Shown: positions 24,257-32,920, counted from the first letter of the stretch. The stretch is 32,920 bases of DNA from Gammaproteobacteria bacterium (GCA_030748435.1 JASMLZ010000108.1:1-32920), one strand, 5' to 3'. The notes: generated from the letters alone by a model not told the origin. Program-made: numbers and translations.

Positions 24257-27175
24257 ATGTCAGGCATCCCTAATACACATCAGGATTTCACTTTTCTACG
24301 GCAGGAGACAATCCAGTCTTTACAGCTCAATGCGCAACTTTTTCAGCATCGTGAAACCGGTGCCCAACATATTCATTTGGATACAGGTCAGGACGAAAAC
24401 GTTTTTTTAGTGGCTTTTCGTACTATGCCCATGGATTCCAGCGGTGTGGCACATATTCTGGAACACACAGCTTTATGCGGTAGTGATAAATTTCCCGTAC
24501 GGGACCCGTTTTTTATGATGATTCGGCGTTCTTTAAATACCTTTATGAACGCTTTTACCAGCAGTGACTGGACCGCATATCCATTTGCTACTCAAAATCA
24601 TAAGGATTTTCATAACCTGTTAGAGGTCTATTTGGATGCTACTTTCTTTGCTCGTTTGGATGCTCTGGATTTTGCTCAGGAAGGGCACAGAGTTGAGTTG
24701 GAAGAGCAAGATGATGGTAGTGAGAAACTGGTATTCAAAGGCGTCGTGTTTAATGAGATGAAAGGTGCCATGAGCTCGCCCGTTAGTCAGCTCTGGCAAA
24801 ATGTTAGTAAATACCTGTTTCCAACCACGACCTATCATCACAATAGTGGTGGTGAGCCTGTTGATATACCTGACTTGAGTCATGAGCAATTGCGGGCATT
24901 TTATCGCCGCCATTATCACCCTTCCAATGCGGTGTTTATGACTAGTGGTAATATTCCTGCGGCTGAGTTACAGGAGCGCTTGCAAACTTTGGCTTTGAGT
25001 AAGTTCTCTGCCCAAAGCATGGCGCATCTGCATATCAGGGATGAAAAACGCTATTTTAGTCCGTTGCGAGTGCAGGAAGGCTATGCTGTAGATGCGCAGG
25101 ACGAATTAGCTAGGAGCCATCATGTAATGGCTTGGCTATTAGGTAACAGTACCGATTTGTACCAACAAATGCAGGCTAACCTGCTATCCCGTGTGTTACT
25201 GGATAATAGTGCCTCACCTCTGCGCAAGGTACTGGAAACTTCAGCTCTTGGCAGCGCTCCTTCACCCTTATGCGGGTTGGAAGATTCGAACCGCGAAATG
25301 ACCTTTATTTGTGGTCTGGAGGGTGCCGATAGTGATGCGGCAGAGGCCTTTGAAAATCTGGTTCTGAATTGTCTACAAGACATAGCGCAACAAGGGGTTG
25401 CGCAGGATCTGGTGGACTCGGCTTTGCATCAATTGGAGTTGAGTCAACGTGAAATTGGGGGTGATGGCTATCCATTTGGCTTGCAGTTAATTCTAAATGC
25501 TATGCCGGCTGCTATTCATCATGGTGATGCTTTAGCAGCGCTTAATTTGGATCCGGTTATTGCCCGCTTACGAGAGGCCATTCAGGATCCGGATTATATC
25601 CCTTCTTTGGTGCGTAAGTTATTGTTAAACAACCCTCATCGTTTGACCTACACCATGAAGCCGGATAAAGACTTGGCTAACCATCGTCAGCAGGCGGAAC
25701 AGGCGCGTTTAGAACGCATGTATGGCATGATGGATGATGACAAAAAACAACAAGTAAGAGACCTTGCTGCAGCCCTTAAGCAACGGCAAATGCAAGTAGA
25801 CGATGCCAGTTTATTGCCCACCGTAACGCGCCAGGATATACCTGCAGATATATTAATTCCTGAACCTGAAACAGAGTCTTGTGCCCAGCAAACATTTTTT
25901 CAGGCCGGCACCAACGGGCTGGTATATCAACAGTTGGTTTTGCCTTGGCCTAAAGTCACTGCTACTGACCTGCCATACTTGGGCCTATTAGCCCAGTTGT
26001 ATACCGAAATGGGAGTGGGCAGCGCGGATTATTTACAAATTCAGGCTCGTCAAGCTAATGTTTGTGGGGGTTTTTCAACCTTTTTGTCGACCCGTGGTGC
26101 GGCAGATAATGCTGATACCATTAAAGCTTACTTTATACTTTCCATTAAGGGCCTGGTGGACAGGCAGCCGGCTATGGTGGCCTTGTTAAAAGAGACGCTA
26201 CAGGGGTGTCGTTTTGATGAAGCCCAAAGAGTACGTGAATTGGTGGCTCAATTACGTATCAGGCGGCAGCAAAGTGTGGTGAATGGCGGGCATAGTCTGG
26301 CCATGAATTGTGCCAGCCAGAATATGAGCGCGGCAGCGCATATGGGCTATACAATGTCTGGCTTGGCAACCATTAACTGGCTACAGCAATTGGATGATAG
26401 CTTGGTTGATGATGCTTGCTTGCAAGCCTTGTGTAACAAACTTGGTGCTTTGCAAGAGCAGCTTGTCAGTGCTCCCGCACAGGTGGTGACTGTGGCTGAA
26501 GGTCAGCATCAAGAGGCGCTTACTGCAAGTGTGCGGCAAAATTTCGCGACTCATTTGGAAGCCTTCGATAGTGCCATTGACTGGTCCTATAAAGAGGGTA
26601 TGGTTAAGCAACTCTGGACTACTAATAGTCAGGTTAACTTTTGTGCCCGAGCCTATAGTACAGTGACCTCCAGCCATCAGGATGCTCCGGCCTTGATTAT
26701 TTTGGGTGAGATTTTGCGTAATGGCTATTTGCATCGAGCTGTAAGGGAGCAGGGTGGTGCCTATGGAGGAGGATCCAGTCAGGATAATAATGCCGCCTGT
26801 TTCCGCTTTTATTCATATCGTGATCCTCGTAGTGCGGACACCTTCGCCGATTTTGATGGCGCTATCGACTGGGCTGCTCAGGGTAATATTAGTGCACAAC
26901 ATCTGGAAGAGGCTGTGTTGGGAATTATTGGCAGTCTTGATAAGCCGGGTTCTCCAGCTGGTGAAGCCTTGTCGGCCTGGCAGAACAATCTGCACGATCG
27001 TACGCCGGCTGTGCGCAGAGCCTTGCGGCAGCGGATTTTGCAAGTGACTTTAGCTGATGTAGATAGAGTGGTTAGACATTATTTGCAAAATCAACAGGCA
27101 TCAGAAGTGGTGATTGGCCCTCATGAGCTAACTCAGATAGGCTATTTTGATGATTTTCAGGTGTTACAAGTCTAA
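24257..27175 (+). CDS. M16C zinc metalloprotease, PreP/Cym1-like insulinase family
   Basis: A large peptidasome-type metallopeptidase that degrades peptides inside a closed chamber. The 972-residue length is that of the M16C subfamily. The inverted zinc motif is HILEH (His66, Glu69, His70), with Glu142 in QEGHRVELEE as third ligand. Other family blocks are GSDKFPVRDPFFMM (75-88), NTFMNAFTSSDWTAYPF (94-110), GVVFNEMKGAMSSP near 170 and a C-terminal RYxYRDPR-like FRFYSYRDPRS. The second half is the degenerate, non-zinc half. There is no signal peptide, so it is probably cytoplasmic. GGAGAGG precedes the start and a strong terminator follows 13 bp after the stop. Confidence 0.93.
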   Translation: MSGIPNTHQDFTFLRQETIQSLQLNAQLFQHRETGAQHIHLDTGQDENVFLVAFRTMPMDSSGVAHILEHTALCGSDKFPVRDPFFMMIRRSLNTFMNAFTSSDWTAYPFATQNHKDFHNLLEVYLDATFFARLDALDFAQEGHRVELEEQDDGSEKLVFKGVVFNEMKGAMSSPVSQLWQNVSKYLFPTTTYHHNSGGEPVDIPDLSHEQLRAFYRRHYHPSNAVFMTSGNIPAAELQERLQTLALSKFSAQSMAHLHIRDEKRYFSPLRVQEGYAVDAQDELARSHHVMAWLLGNSTDLYQQMQANLLSRVLLDNSASPLRKVLETSALGSAPSPLCGLEDSNREMTFICGLEGADSDAAEAFENLVLNCLQDIAQQGVAQDLVDSALHQLELSQREIGGDGYPFGLQLILNAMPAAIHHGDALAALNLDPVIARLREAIQDPDYIPSLVRKLLLNNPHRLTYTMKPDKDLANHRQQAEQARLERMYGMMDDDKKQQVRDLAAALKQRQMQVDDASLLPTVTRQDIPADILIPEPETESCAQQTFFQAGTNGLVYQQLVLPWPKVTATDLPYLGLLAQLYTEMGVGSADYLQIQARQANVCGGFSTFLSTRGAADNADTIKAYFILSIKGLVDRQPAMVALLKETLQGCRFDEAQRVRELVAQLRIRRQQSVVNGGHSLAMNCASQNMSAAAHMGYTMSGLATINWLQQLDDSLVDDACLQALCNKLGALQEQLVSAPAQVVTVAEGQHQEALTASVRQNFATHLEAFDSAIDWSYKEGMVKQLWTTNSQVNFCARAYSTVTSSHQDAPALIILGEILRNGYLHRAVREQGGAYGGGSSQDNNAACFRFYSYRDPRSADTFADFDGAIDWAAQGNISAQHLEEAVLGIIGSLDKPGSPAGEALSAWQNNLHDRTPAVRRALRQRILQVTLADVDRVVRHYLQNQQASEVVIGPHELTQIGYFDDFQVLQV

Positions 27176-27188
27176 AACCTGATTATTT

Positions 27189-27212
27189 GGTCAACTTTTT
27201 GTTGACCTTTCT
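27189..27212 (+). terminator. Rho-independent terminator of the peptidase gene
   Basis: GGTCAAC (27189-27195), TTTTT loop, GTTGACC (27201-27207), then TTTCT. Perfect 7-bp stem. Confidence 0.75.
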
Positions 27213-27230
27213 GCTAGTATTAGTTAGATT
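27202..27230 (+). promoter_or_regulatory. Possible promoter of the BMP-type ABC importer operon
   Basis: TTGACC (27202-27207), 17-bp spacer, TAGATT (27225-27230), 37 bp before the ATPase start. The -35 lies inside the 3' arm of the preceding terminator stem, so the two signals would share bases. Confidence 0.45.
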
Positions 27231-27267
27231 CATTTACCTAACAATAATGAACTGTGATGAGTGATAT

Positions 27268-28869
27268 ATGTCTTCCTCAACTTTAACCGAGGCTGCCCCA
27301 TCGTCCAAGGGATCTGCTCAGGCTTTGCTTGCGGTAAAGTCTGTGAGCAAAAAATTTGGTGACTTTGTTGCTAATGATGCCATAGACCTGTCTTTGGAAG
27401 CCGGCAAGATCCACGCCTTACTGGGCGAAAATGGTGCCGGCAAATCTACTTTAGTAAAAATGATTTATGGCGCTTTGCAGCCCACTTCCGGTCAGATAAT
27501 CTGGCAAGGGGAGGCCCTGTGCATTGACAATCCTGCTGCTGCTCGTGAGCTGGGTATTGGCATGGTCTTCCAACACTTCTCTTTGTTTGAGGCCCTCACG
27601 GTCACGGAAAATATCAGTCTGGCATTACCACCACACTTACGTACTAGTGATTTAGAAGAACGCATTGCTAGCTTATCTCAAGACTATGGTTTGCCATTAA
27701 ATCCGCAAGCTCTGGTGGTTGATTTGTCGGTGGGAGAACGTCAGCGTATAGAGATTGTGCGTTGCTTGTTGCAAGAACCACGTTTGCTGATTATGGACGA
27801 ACCAACTGCGGTGCTGACGCCGCAGGAAGCTGAGGCTTTGTTTGCTACCCTGAACCGTCTTACCACTGAAGGCTGTGCTGTGTTATATATATCTCACCGG
27901 CTGGAAGAGGTGAAACAACTATGCCACGATGCAACCATCTTGCGCCACGGTAAAGTAGTTGCCCAGCTTGATCCACAGTTGGAAACAGCTGCTACGCTGG
28001 CACAGCATATGGTAGGTACTAGTGTACACGAGGTTAGTCGGCAAGAGTGTGAGCAAAGTGGCGAGGTGGCACTGCAACTATCAAACCTGAAACAAATGGC
28101 AGATACCCCCTTTGGTGTGCATTTGCTGGATATAAATTTACAGGTTCGTAGCGGGGAAATCATGGCTATTGCCGGCGTTGCCGGCAATGGGCAAGGGGAG
28201 TTGTTTTCGGTCCTGTCTGGCGAAGTGATAAATGACGTGGCCGGGGCAATCAGTATTCAGGGTGAGGCTTGTGGGCAAATGGGTATTAACGCTCGGCGCC
28301 AATTACACGCTGCCTTTGTGCCGGAAGAACGCAATGGTCATGGTGCCGTGGCCGATTTTAGTTTGACAGAAAACATCCTCTTATCACGTCATGCTGTGGC
28401 TGATGGTCAACAACCTTTGCATAAAGGTTGGGCTGGTATTGATCGTGCTGAACTGGCTAGCGTTAATCAATCGGTGGCCAAAAAATATGATGTACGCAGT
28501 GCCAGTATTGATGCTGAAGCCGGCTCTTTGTCCGGTGGTAACCTGCAAAAGTTTGTGGTGGGCAGGGAACTGGAGCGTCAACCGAAAGTGCTGGTTATTA
28601 ATCAACCAACCTGGGGGGTTGATGCCGGTGCAGCAGCACTTATCAGGCAGGCATTGATTGATTTATCACGTCAGGGTAGTGCGATTTTGGTTATCAGTCA
28701 GGATCTGGATGAAATTTTTGAGCTGGCTGATCGTATAGCAGTGATTTCACGCGGACATTTATCGGCATCACATTTTGCCAGCGAAATGACGCGTGAGGAT
28801 ATAGGTTTACTCATGTCAAAAGAGGAAACATCACACCCTGTTTCGTCATTATCAGAAGGGGGTGCTTGA
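27268..28869 (+). CDS. ABC transporter ATP-binding protein, BMP-family (nucleoside-type) importer
   Basis: The double ATPase subunit of a BMP-dependent importer, as in NupO/YufO and related nucleoside systems. The 533-residue protein contains two nucleotide-binding domains. The first has Walker A GENGAGKST (about 53-61), signature LSVGERQRIEI and Walker B LLIMDEPTAVLTPQEAEAL. The second has a degenerate Walker A (GVAGNGQGE), signature SLSGGNLQKFVVGREL and VLVINQPTWGVD, as expected in this family and in sugar ABC ATPases. No strong Shine-Dalgarno precedes the ATG. It is the first gene of a four-gene operon, and its stop is next to the permease start. Confidence 0.92.
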   Translation: MSSSTLTEAAPSSKGSAQALLAVKSVSKKFGDFVANDAIDLSLEAGKIHALLGENGAGKSTLVKMIYGALQPTSGQIIWQGEALCIDNPAAARELGIGMVFQHFSLFEALTVTENISLALPPHLRTSDLEERIASLSQDYGLPLNPQALVVDLSVGERQRIEIVRCLLQEPRLLIMDEPTAVLTPQEAEALFATLNRLTTEGCAVLYISHRLEEVKQLCHDATILRHGKVVAQLDPQLETAATLAQHMVGTSVHEVSRQECEQSGEVALQLSNLKQMADTPFGVHLLDINLQVRSGEIMAIAGVAGNGQGELFSVLSGEVINDVAGAISIQGEACGQMGINARRQLHAAFVPEERNGHGAVADFSLTENILLSRHAVADGQQPLHKGWAGIDRAELASVNQSVAKKYDVRSASIDAEAGSLSGGNLQKFVVGRELERQPKVLVINQPTWGVDAGAAALIRQALIDLSRQGSAILVISQDLDEIFELADRIAVISRGHLSASHFASEMTREDIGLLMSKEETSHPVSSLSEGGA

Positions 28870-28870
28870 A

Positions 28871-29944
28871 GTGCAGTTGATATTGGAAAAACGCGCGCAA
28901 GCATCGCGATTAATGCATTTTGCTTCGCCGGTACTTGCTATTGGCCTGACTGTGATACTGGGCGGATTGATTTTTGCAGCTATGGGGCAACCCCCCTTAA
29001 AGGCACTCTATCTATACTTTATTGACCCCTTAACCAATCTCTGGTCGATCGAGGAAGTGCTGGTAAAAGCAGCGCCACTGGTGCTGATTGGTGTGGGTTT
29101 GTCAGTGACTTTTCGGGCTAATGTATGGAATATAGGGGCCGAAGGTCAGCTTACAGCCGGCGCTCTTTTGGGCTCTATAATCCCCATTTTTTTTGCTTCC
29201 TGGCAATCGCCTTTGGCGCTCTTGGTTATGCTGATATTAGGCATGATCGGTGGCGCACTCTTAGCCGCTATTCCGGCATTTTTAAAGGTGCGTTTTGGGG
29301 TTAATGAGATTCTTACCAGCTTAATGCTGGTATATATTGCTCATTTGTTGCTTGATTGGCTGGTGCGAGGCCCTTGGAAGGATCCACATGGTTATAATTT
29401 CCCTAAATCAGTGTCTTTTGAGGGTTGGCAATTGATACCGACCTTTGGTGATGGTCGTGTGCATCTGGGTTTGGTTATTGCTTTGCTCATAGCACTGTTA
29501 TTGTACTGGGTGATGACCCGTACCATTAAAGGTTTTGAGGTGCGAGTTATAGGAGCAGCGCCACGGGCAGGTGCATTTGCTGGTTTCTCCCAGTCGCGTA
29601 TGGTTTGGTTCTGTTTTCTTTTGTCAGGTGGCTTGGCTGGTTTGGCGGGTATTATTGAAGTGGCCGGGACCATCGGCCAACTGCAACCTAATATTTCTCC
29701 CAGTTATGGCTTTACCGCGATAATTGTCGCCTTTCTGGGGCGCTTAAATCCCATCGGAGTGATTTTTGCGGGTTTGTTGCTGGCTGTCAGTTATATTGGT
29801 GGTGAAGGTGTACAGATAGAACTGGGAGTGTCTGATAAGACCGCACAAGTGTTTCAGGGTATGCTGCTATTTTTTATCTTGATGTGTGATACTCTTATTC
29901 ACTATCGCTTGCGTTTACTAAAGGGTAATGGAGGTGCACAATGA
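28871..29944 (+). CDS. ABC transporter permease, BMP-family importer (subunit 1)
   Basis: An inner-membrane permease of the branched-chain/ribose superfamily (PF02653). The 357-residue protein has eight or more hydrophobic segments and the conserved block FRANVWNIGAEGQLTAGALL near residue 80, with RFGVNEILTSLMLVYIA near 150, typical of the NupP-like partner. The GTG at 28871 is chosen because AGGGGG lies 8 bp upstream; a GTG at 28862 would sit on that sequence and overlap the ATPase stop. It ends in an ATGA overlap with the second permease gene. The two permeases would form the heterodimeric channel. Confidence 0.9.
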   Translation: MQLILEKRAQASRLMHFASPVLAIGLTVILGGLIFAAMGQPPLKALYLYFIDPLTNLWSIEEVLVKAAPLVLIGVGLSVTFRANVWNIGAEGQLTAGALLGSIIPIFFASWQSPLALLVMLILGMIGGALLAAIPAFLKVRFGVNEILTSLMLVYIAHLLLDWLVRGPWKDPHGYNFPKSVSFEGWQLIPTFGDGRVHLGLVIALLIALLLYWVMTRTIKGFEVRVIGAAPRAGAFAGFSQSRMVWFCFLLSGGLAGLAGIIEVAGTIGQLQPNISPSYGFTAIIVAFLGRLNPIGVIFAGLLLAVSYIGGEGVQIELGVSDKTAQVFQGMLLFFILMCDTLIHYRLRLLKGNGGAQ

Positions 29945-30861
29945 GTGCCTATGAAGCGATTTTATTAACCATTATAACAGCTTCTACACCGCTGCTATTG
30001 GCTGCTATTGGTGAGCTGGTAGTGGAGCGTTCCGGAGTGCTTAATCTGGGTCTGGAAGGCATGATGGTGATGGGTGCTGTGTGTGGCTTTGCCATGGCGC
30101 AGGTAACCGGTTCGCCCTGGCTCGGGGTATTAATGGCTATGTTGGCAGGGATTGCTATGTCCATGTTATTTGCTTTTCTGACGCAAACTTTGGTTACCAA
30201 TCAGGTAGCGACAGGCTTGTCGATCACCTTGCTGGGATTAGGTTTGTCGGGCCTGATTGGCAGTGGCTTTGTGGGCATGCCCGGTATCAAACTGGAATAT
30301 ATATCCATACCCGTGCTATCGGACTTACCCGTGGTTGGGAAACTGGTGTTTGGGCAAGATCCATTGGTATATATTTCCATTTTACTGGTGCTGGGTGTAA
30401 GTTATATGTTGAAACGCACTCGCATGGGCTTAATTATTCGTGCTGTTGGCCAAAACCACGACTCCGCCCATGCTTTGGGCTATTCAGTAATCAAGGTGCG
30501 TTACGCCTGTATCGCTTTTGGTGGTATGACATCCGGCTTAGCGGGTGCTTATCTGTCTTTGGTTTATACCCCTCAGTGGATTGAGAATATGACCGCTGGT
30601 CGTGGCTGGATTGCTTTGGCTTTGGTGGTATTTTCTACCTGGTTGCCAGGCCGTTTAGCGGCCGGCGCCTATTTATTTGGTGGTGTTTGGATATTAGGAC
30701 TGTATGCGCAGGGCATGGGGGTGGGTATTCCATCGCAACTACTGTCATCTTTACCTTATCTGGCTACCATATTAGCTTTGATTGTTATCTCTACAAATCG
30801 TAGACTATCAGTCATTAATACGCCGGCATCATTGGGGCAGGGTTTTGTGCCTGACCGGTAA
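29941..30861 (+). CDS. ABC transporter permease, BMP-family importer (subunit 2)
   Basis: The second inner-membrane permease, 306 residues, with about eight to ten hydrophobic segments. The opening TPLLLAAIGELVVERSGVLN followed by LGLEGMMVMGAVCGF is the hallmark of the NupQ-like subunit. LVTNQVATGLSITLLGLGLS and the cytoplasmic loop RAVGQNHDSAHALGYSV, which contacts the ATPase, are also clear. Its ATG overlaps the first permease stop by 4 bp (ATGA). The substrate-binding protein gene follows 73 bp later, with two small inverted repeats in the gap that might adjust expression between the permeases and the binding protein. Confidence 0.92.
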   Translation: MSAYEAILLTIITASTPLLLAAIGELVVERSGVLNLGLEGMMVMGAVCGFAMAQVTGSPWLGVLMAMLAGIAMSMLFAFLTQTLVTNQVATGLSITLLGLGLSGLIGSGFVGMPGIKLEYISIPVLSDLPVVGKLVFGQDPLVYISILLVLGVSYMLKRTRMGLIIRAVGQNHDSAHALGYSVIKVRYACIAFGGMTSGLAGAYLSLVYTPQWIENMTAGRGWIALALVVFSTWLPGRLAAGAYLFGGVWILGLYAQGMGVGIPSQLLSSLPYLATILALIVISTNRRLSVINTPASLGQGFVPDR

Positions 30862-30934
30862 CTTATTAATAATAAAAAGCACGTTTTAAGTGCCAATCAT
30901 GGCCTTTGCCATTACATATTGAGGAGTGTACTTC

Positions 30935-31999
30935 ATGAAAAAATTGTTTACTGTTGCCGCTACGGTGGCTTTGGCTTCGGCCATGTCAGTATCAGCTTTG
31001 GCTGCTGACAAGTTAAAAGTTGGCTTTATCTATATTGGTCCCCCAGGAGATCATGGTTGGACTTATCAGCACGATCAGGGGCGTAAGGCTGTTGAGGCTG
31101 AGTTGGGTGATCAGGTTGAGACTGTATATGTTGAGAATGTACCCGAAGGCCCAGATGCCGAACGTACCATTACTCGTTTAGCACGTCAGGGCGCTGGCTT
31201 GATATTTACCACTTCTTTCGGTTATATGGATCCAACGCTTAAAGTTGCGGCTAAATTCCCCGATGTAAAATTCGAACATGCTACGGGTTACAAGCGTGCT
31301 GATAATGTGTCTACCTACTCTTCACGTTTTTATGAAGGTCGTTATGTAATTGGTCAGATCGCTGCCAAGATGTCTAAATCAGGTACTGCAGGCTATATTG
31401 CTTCTTTCCCTATCCCGGAAGTGGTACGTGGTATTAACTCCTTCTTGTTAGGCGCTCAGTCAGTAAACCCTGATTTCAAACTGAAGGTAGTATGGGTTAA
31501 CTCCTGGTTTGATCCAGGCAAAGAAGCGGATGCGGCCAAGGTGCTGATTAGTCAGGGAGCTGATATTATCACTCAACACACCGACTCTACGGCGGCTGTG
31601 CAGGTGGCAGAAGAGCAGGGTGTTTACGCCTTTGGACAAGCATCAGATATGTCTGCTTTTGCCCCTAAAGCCTTGTTGACTTCTATAATTGATGACTGGT
31701 CCCAGTACTATATCGCACGTACACAGGCTGTGTTGGATGGCACTTGGGAAAGTACCGACACCTTTGGTGGTATGGATGCCGAGATGGTTGGTATGGGAGC
31801 ATTCGAAAATATGCCGGCAGATGTTAAGGCCATGGCTGAAGCGACAACTGCGGCGATCACCAGTGGTGAACTACACCCATTTACCGGCCCTATCTATAAG
31901 CAGGATGGCAGCTTGGCTGCAGCCGCAGGTGAAGTCATTGACCTAGGCGTGTTGCTGGGTATGGATTGGTATGTACAAGGCGTTGATGATCAGTTGTAA
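30935..31999 (+). CDS. BMP-family ABC transporter substrate-binding protein
   Basis: The periplasmic binding protein of the importer, 354 residues. MKKLFTVAATVALASAMSVS with ALAA before the mature DKLKVGF is a Sec signal peptide; a lipobox is lacking, so it should be soluble. The mature part has the BMP/PnrA blocks: GFIYIGPPGDHGWTYQHDQG, ITRLARQGAGLIFTTSFGYM, FEHATGYKRADNVSTY and GYIASFPIPEVVRGINSF. GAGGAG (30921-30926) fixes the ATG at 30935. Relatives bind purine nucleosides or purines, and this group with HGWTYQHD is often found with purine breakdown genes, but none are in the window, so the ligand is open. A terminator follows at 32026. Confidence 0.92.
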   Translation: MKKLFTVAATVALASAMSVSALAADKLKVGFIYIGPPGDHGWTYQHDQGRKAVEAELGDQVETVYVENVPEGPDAERTITRLARQGAGLIFTTSFGYMDPTLKVAAKFPDVKFEHATGYKRADNVSTYSSRFYEGRYVIGQIAAKMSKSGTAGYIASFPIPEVVRGINSFLLGAQSVNPDFKLKVVWVNSWFDPGKEADAAKVLISQGADIITQHTDSTAAVQVAEEQGVYAFGQASDMSAFAPKALLTSIIDDWSQYYIARTQAVLDGTWESTDTFGGMDAEMVGMGAFENMPADVKAMAEATTAAITSGELHPFTGPIYKQDGSLAAAAGEVIDLGVLLGMDWYVQGVDDQL

Positions 32000-32025
32000 G
32001 TCGTAGACTTTTGCAACCAAATAAA

Positions 32026-32052
32026 AGCCCGTCCTTTGCGACGGGTTTTTTT
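32026..32052 (+). terminator. Rho-independent terminator of the BMP importer operon
   Basis: CCCGTC (32028-32033), 6-nt loop, GACGGG (32040-32045), followed by TTTTTTT to 32052. Classic form, 29 bp after the stop of the binding protein gene. Confidence 0.88.
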
Positions 32053-32059
32053 GTGGTTG

Positions 32060-32131
32060 TGGGTCGGGTTTTAACCCGACAATATTGGATTAATTCGTTA
32101 CGCTCACGAGGCACGCTGAGTCCAACCTACA
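32060..32131. repeat. Palindromic intergenic repeat between BMP operon and mltD
   Basis: It starts with a perfect hairpin GTCGGGTT-TT-AACCCGAC (32063-32080), followed by TTGGA (32085) and TCCAA (32121), which bound an imperfect palindrome ending in CCAACCTACA. It resembles, from memory, the dispersed GTAGGTTGG-type intergenic repeats common in gammaproteobacteria. Non-coding. Confidence 0.5.
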
Positions 32132-32160
32132 GTCTCCAAACCATTGCCTACAATTAATAT

Positions 32161-32920
32161 CTAACCGCGAGTTTTGGTGACATCTACATATAGGGTCAGC
32201 TGTTGGCCCGGTTGCAGGTATTTTTTTAGGTTAGCGTTCCAACGTTGGATATCCTTTACGCTAATATTAAAGCGCCAGGCAATCATAGAAAGGTTGTCTC
32301 CACTACGTACCTTGTAGGTGAGCTTTTTCACCACTTGGCGTGTGCCTGCATTTAGTTTACTGCTTGGCACTCTGGGCCAGATATTTAGTTTTTGGTCTAT
32401 TTGCAGTAGTGAACGGGTGCCAATTTTGTTCCACGATGCGATTTGTTTGACACTCACTTTATACTTTTGTGCAATGGTCCACAGGCTTTCTCCACTGGAC
32501 ACTTTATGTTCGATCCGGTTGCTGGCATGGGTAGCAGAGAGTTGTTGTTGGCGTTTAAGGATACGTTGTGCAGCACTTAAACTATAAGTTTCGGCATTTT
32601 TACTGGCCATAGGAATCATTAATGGTTTGCCAGCAATAATAGTGTTGCCCTGCAAATTATTTAGTGAGCGTATAAGATCGACACTTACGTGATGACGTTT
32701 ACTTAGCTTGAGTAAGCTATCGCCAGGCTGAATAATATAGCGCTGCCAAGCAACCCTTTGATCTGCTGGTAGGTCTGCCAAACCCTGACGGAATTTACTG
32801 GCGCTGGTCATAGGGACTAATACACGGTGTGGCCCCTGTGGATCTGTTGCCCATTGATTATAGCCGGGGTTTAAACGATAAATCTCCTCAACCGATATGT
32901 CCGCCAGTTCCGCAGCTTGT
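32161..32920 (-). CDS. mltD: Membrane-bound lytic murein transglycosylase D, C-terminal part
   Basis: The 3' end of a lytic transglycosylase gene whose catalytic domain lies beyond the right edge. The visible 252 residues begin in the MltD linker: QAAELADISVEEIYRLNPGY followed by NQWATDPQGPHRVLVPM, which is characteristic of MltD just after the SLT domain. Three LysM peptidoglycan-binding repeats follow: RYIIQPGDSLLKLSKRHHVS, HKVSSGESLWTIAQKYKVS and YKVRSGDNLSMIAWRFNIS. An internal ATG at 32811 exists, but the frame is open and conserved to the window edge, so that is not the start. E. coli MltD has two LysM repeats; three is common in relatives. It is convergent with the BMP operon. Confidence 0.88.
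   Translation of the reverse strand, partial: QAAELADISVEEIYRLNPGYNQWATDPQGPHRVLVPMTSASKFRQGLADLPADQRVAWQRYIIQPGDSLLKLSKRHHVSVDLIRSLNNLQGNTIIAGKPLMIPMASKNAETYSLSAAQRILKRQQQLSATHASNRIEHKVSSGESLWTIAQKYKVSVKQIASWNKIGTRSLLQIDQKLNIWPRVPSSKLNAGTRQVVKKLTYKVRSGDNLSMIAWRFNISVKDIQRWNANLKKYLQPGQQLTLYVDVTKTRG

Noticed and set aside
1-32920. CRISPR array, prophage, toxin-antitoxin or defence island
   Set aside because: No regularly spaced repeats, phage genes, nuclease-helicase sets or small toxin-antitoxin pairs were seen; the coding content is metabolic and housekeeping.

Overview
This is chromosomal DNA from a gammaproteobacterium with roughly balanced base composition, probably a marine or aquatic heterotroph. 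The evidence is the presence of PdxB, FabV, MsrPQ, a short-form HPF, a YajG lipoprotein, a Pseudomonas-like ETF-ubiquinone oxidoreductase (etfD) and MltD, with E. coli-like tRNA-Asp and tRNA-Val genes. I cannot name the genus. Two traits lean away from enterics: a prephenate dehydratase without a chorismate mutase domain, and a heterotetrameric sarcosine oxidase operon. I see no prophage, integrase, CRISPR array or intact insertion sequence.

Layout. 1-5.5 kb: the start of a monofunctional prephenate dehydratase (minus), then a tight plus-strand run trmH - pdxB - NAD-kinase-like gene - RlmI-like methyltransferase, ending tail to tail with alaA. 5.7-9.5 kb: a methionine sulfoxide repair neighbourhood (msrB, then msrQ-msrP) interrupted by a YajG lipoprotein gene, a tRNA-Asp/Val/Asp cluster and a DUF924 gene. 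9.5-11.2 kb: fabV (minus) and a lone tRNA-Val. 11.4-16.5 kb: soxB-soxD-soxA-soxG, oxidising sarcosine to glycine and transferring the methyl carbon to tetrahydrofolate. 16.6-19.2 kb: an aspartate-type aminotransferase and a class V (alanine-glyoxylate-like) aminotransferase. 19.3-21 kb: etfD (minus). 21.4-27.2 kb: an unrecognised small protein, hpf, a UbiH/F-type hydroxylase and a PreP-type M16C peptidase. 27.3-32 kb: a complete BMP-type ABC importer. The 5'-truncated end of mltD (minus) closes the window.

How the genes fit. The centre is a nitrogen and one-carbon module: sarcosine oxidase makes glycine and methylene-THF, and the adjacent aminotransferases could link glycine/glyoxylate, aspartate and alanine pools. 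The methionine sulfoxide reductases cover cytoplasmic (MsrB) and periplasmic (MsrPQ) protein repair. FabV and EtfD belong to fatty acid synthesis and to acyl-CoA electron transfer; their upstream regions share a conserved element of about 105 bp, the most notable non-coding signal here.

Nothing in the window clearly amounts to a new multi-gene system. The best candidates for novelty are that paired element, the inverted-repeat-rich gap before the orphan gene near 21.4 kb, and the unassigned NAD-kinase-like and methyltransferase genes behind pdxB. All assignments rest on reading motifs by eye; no database search was made.
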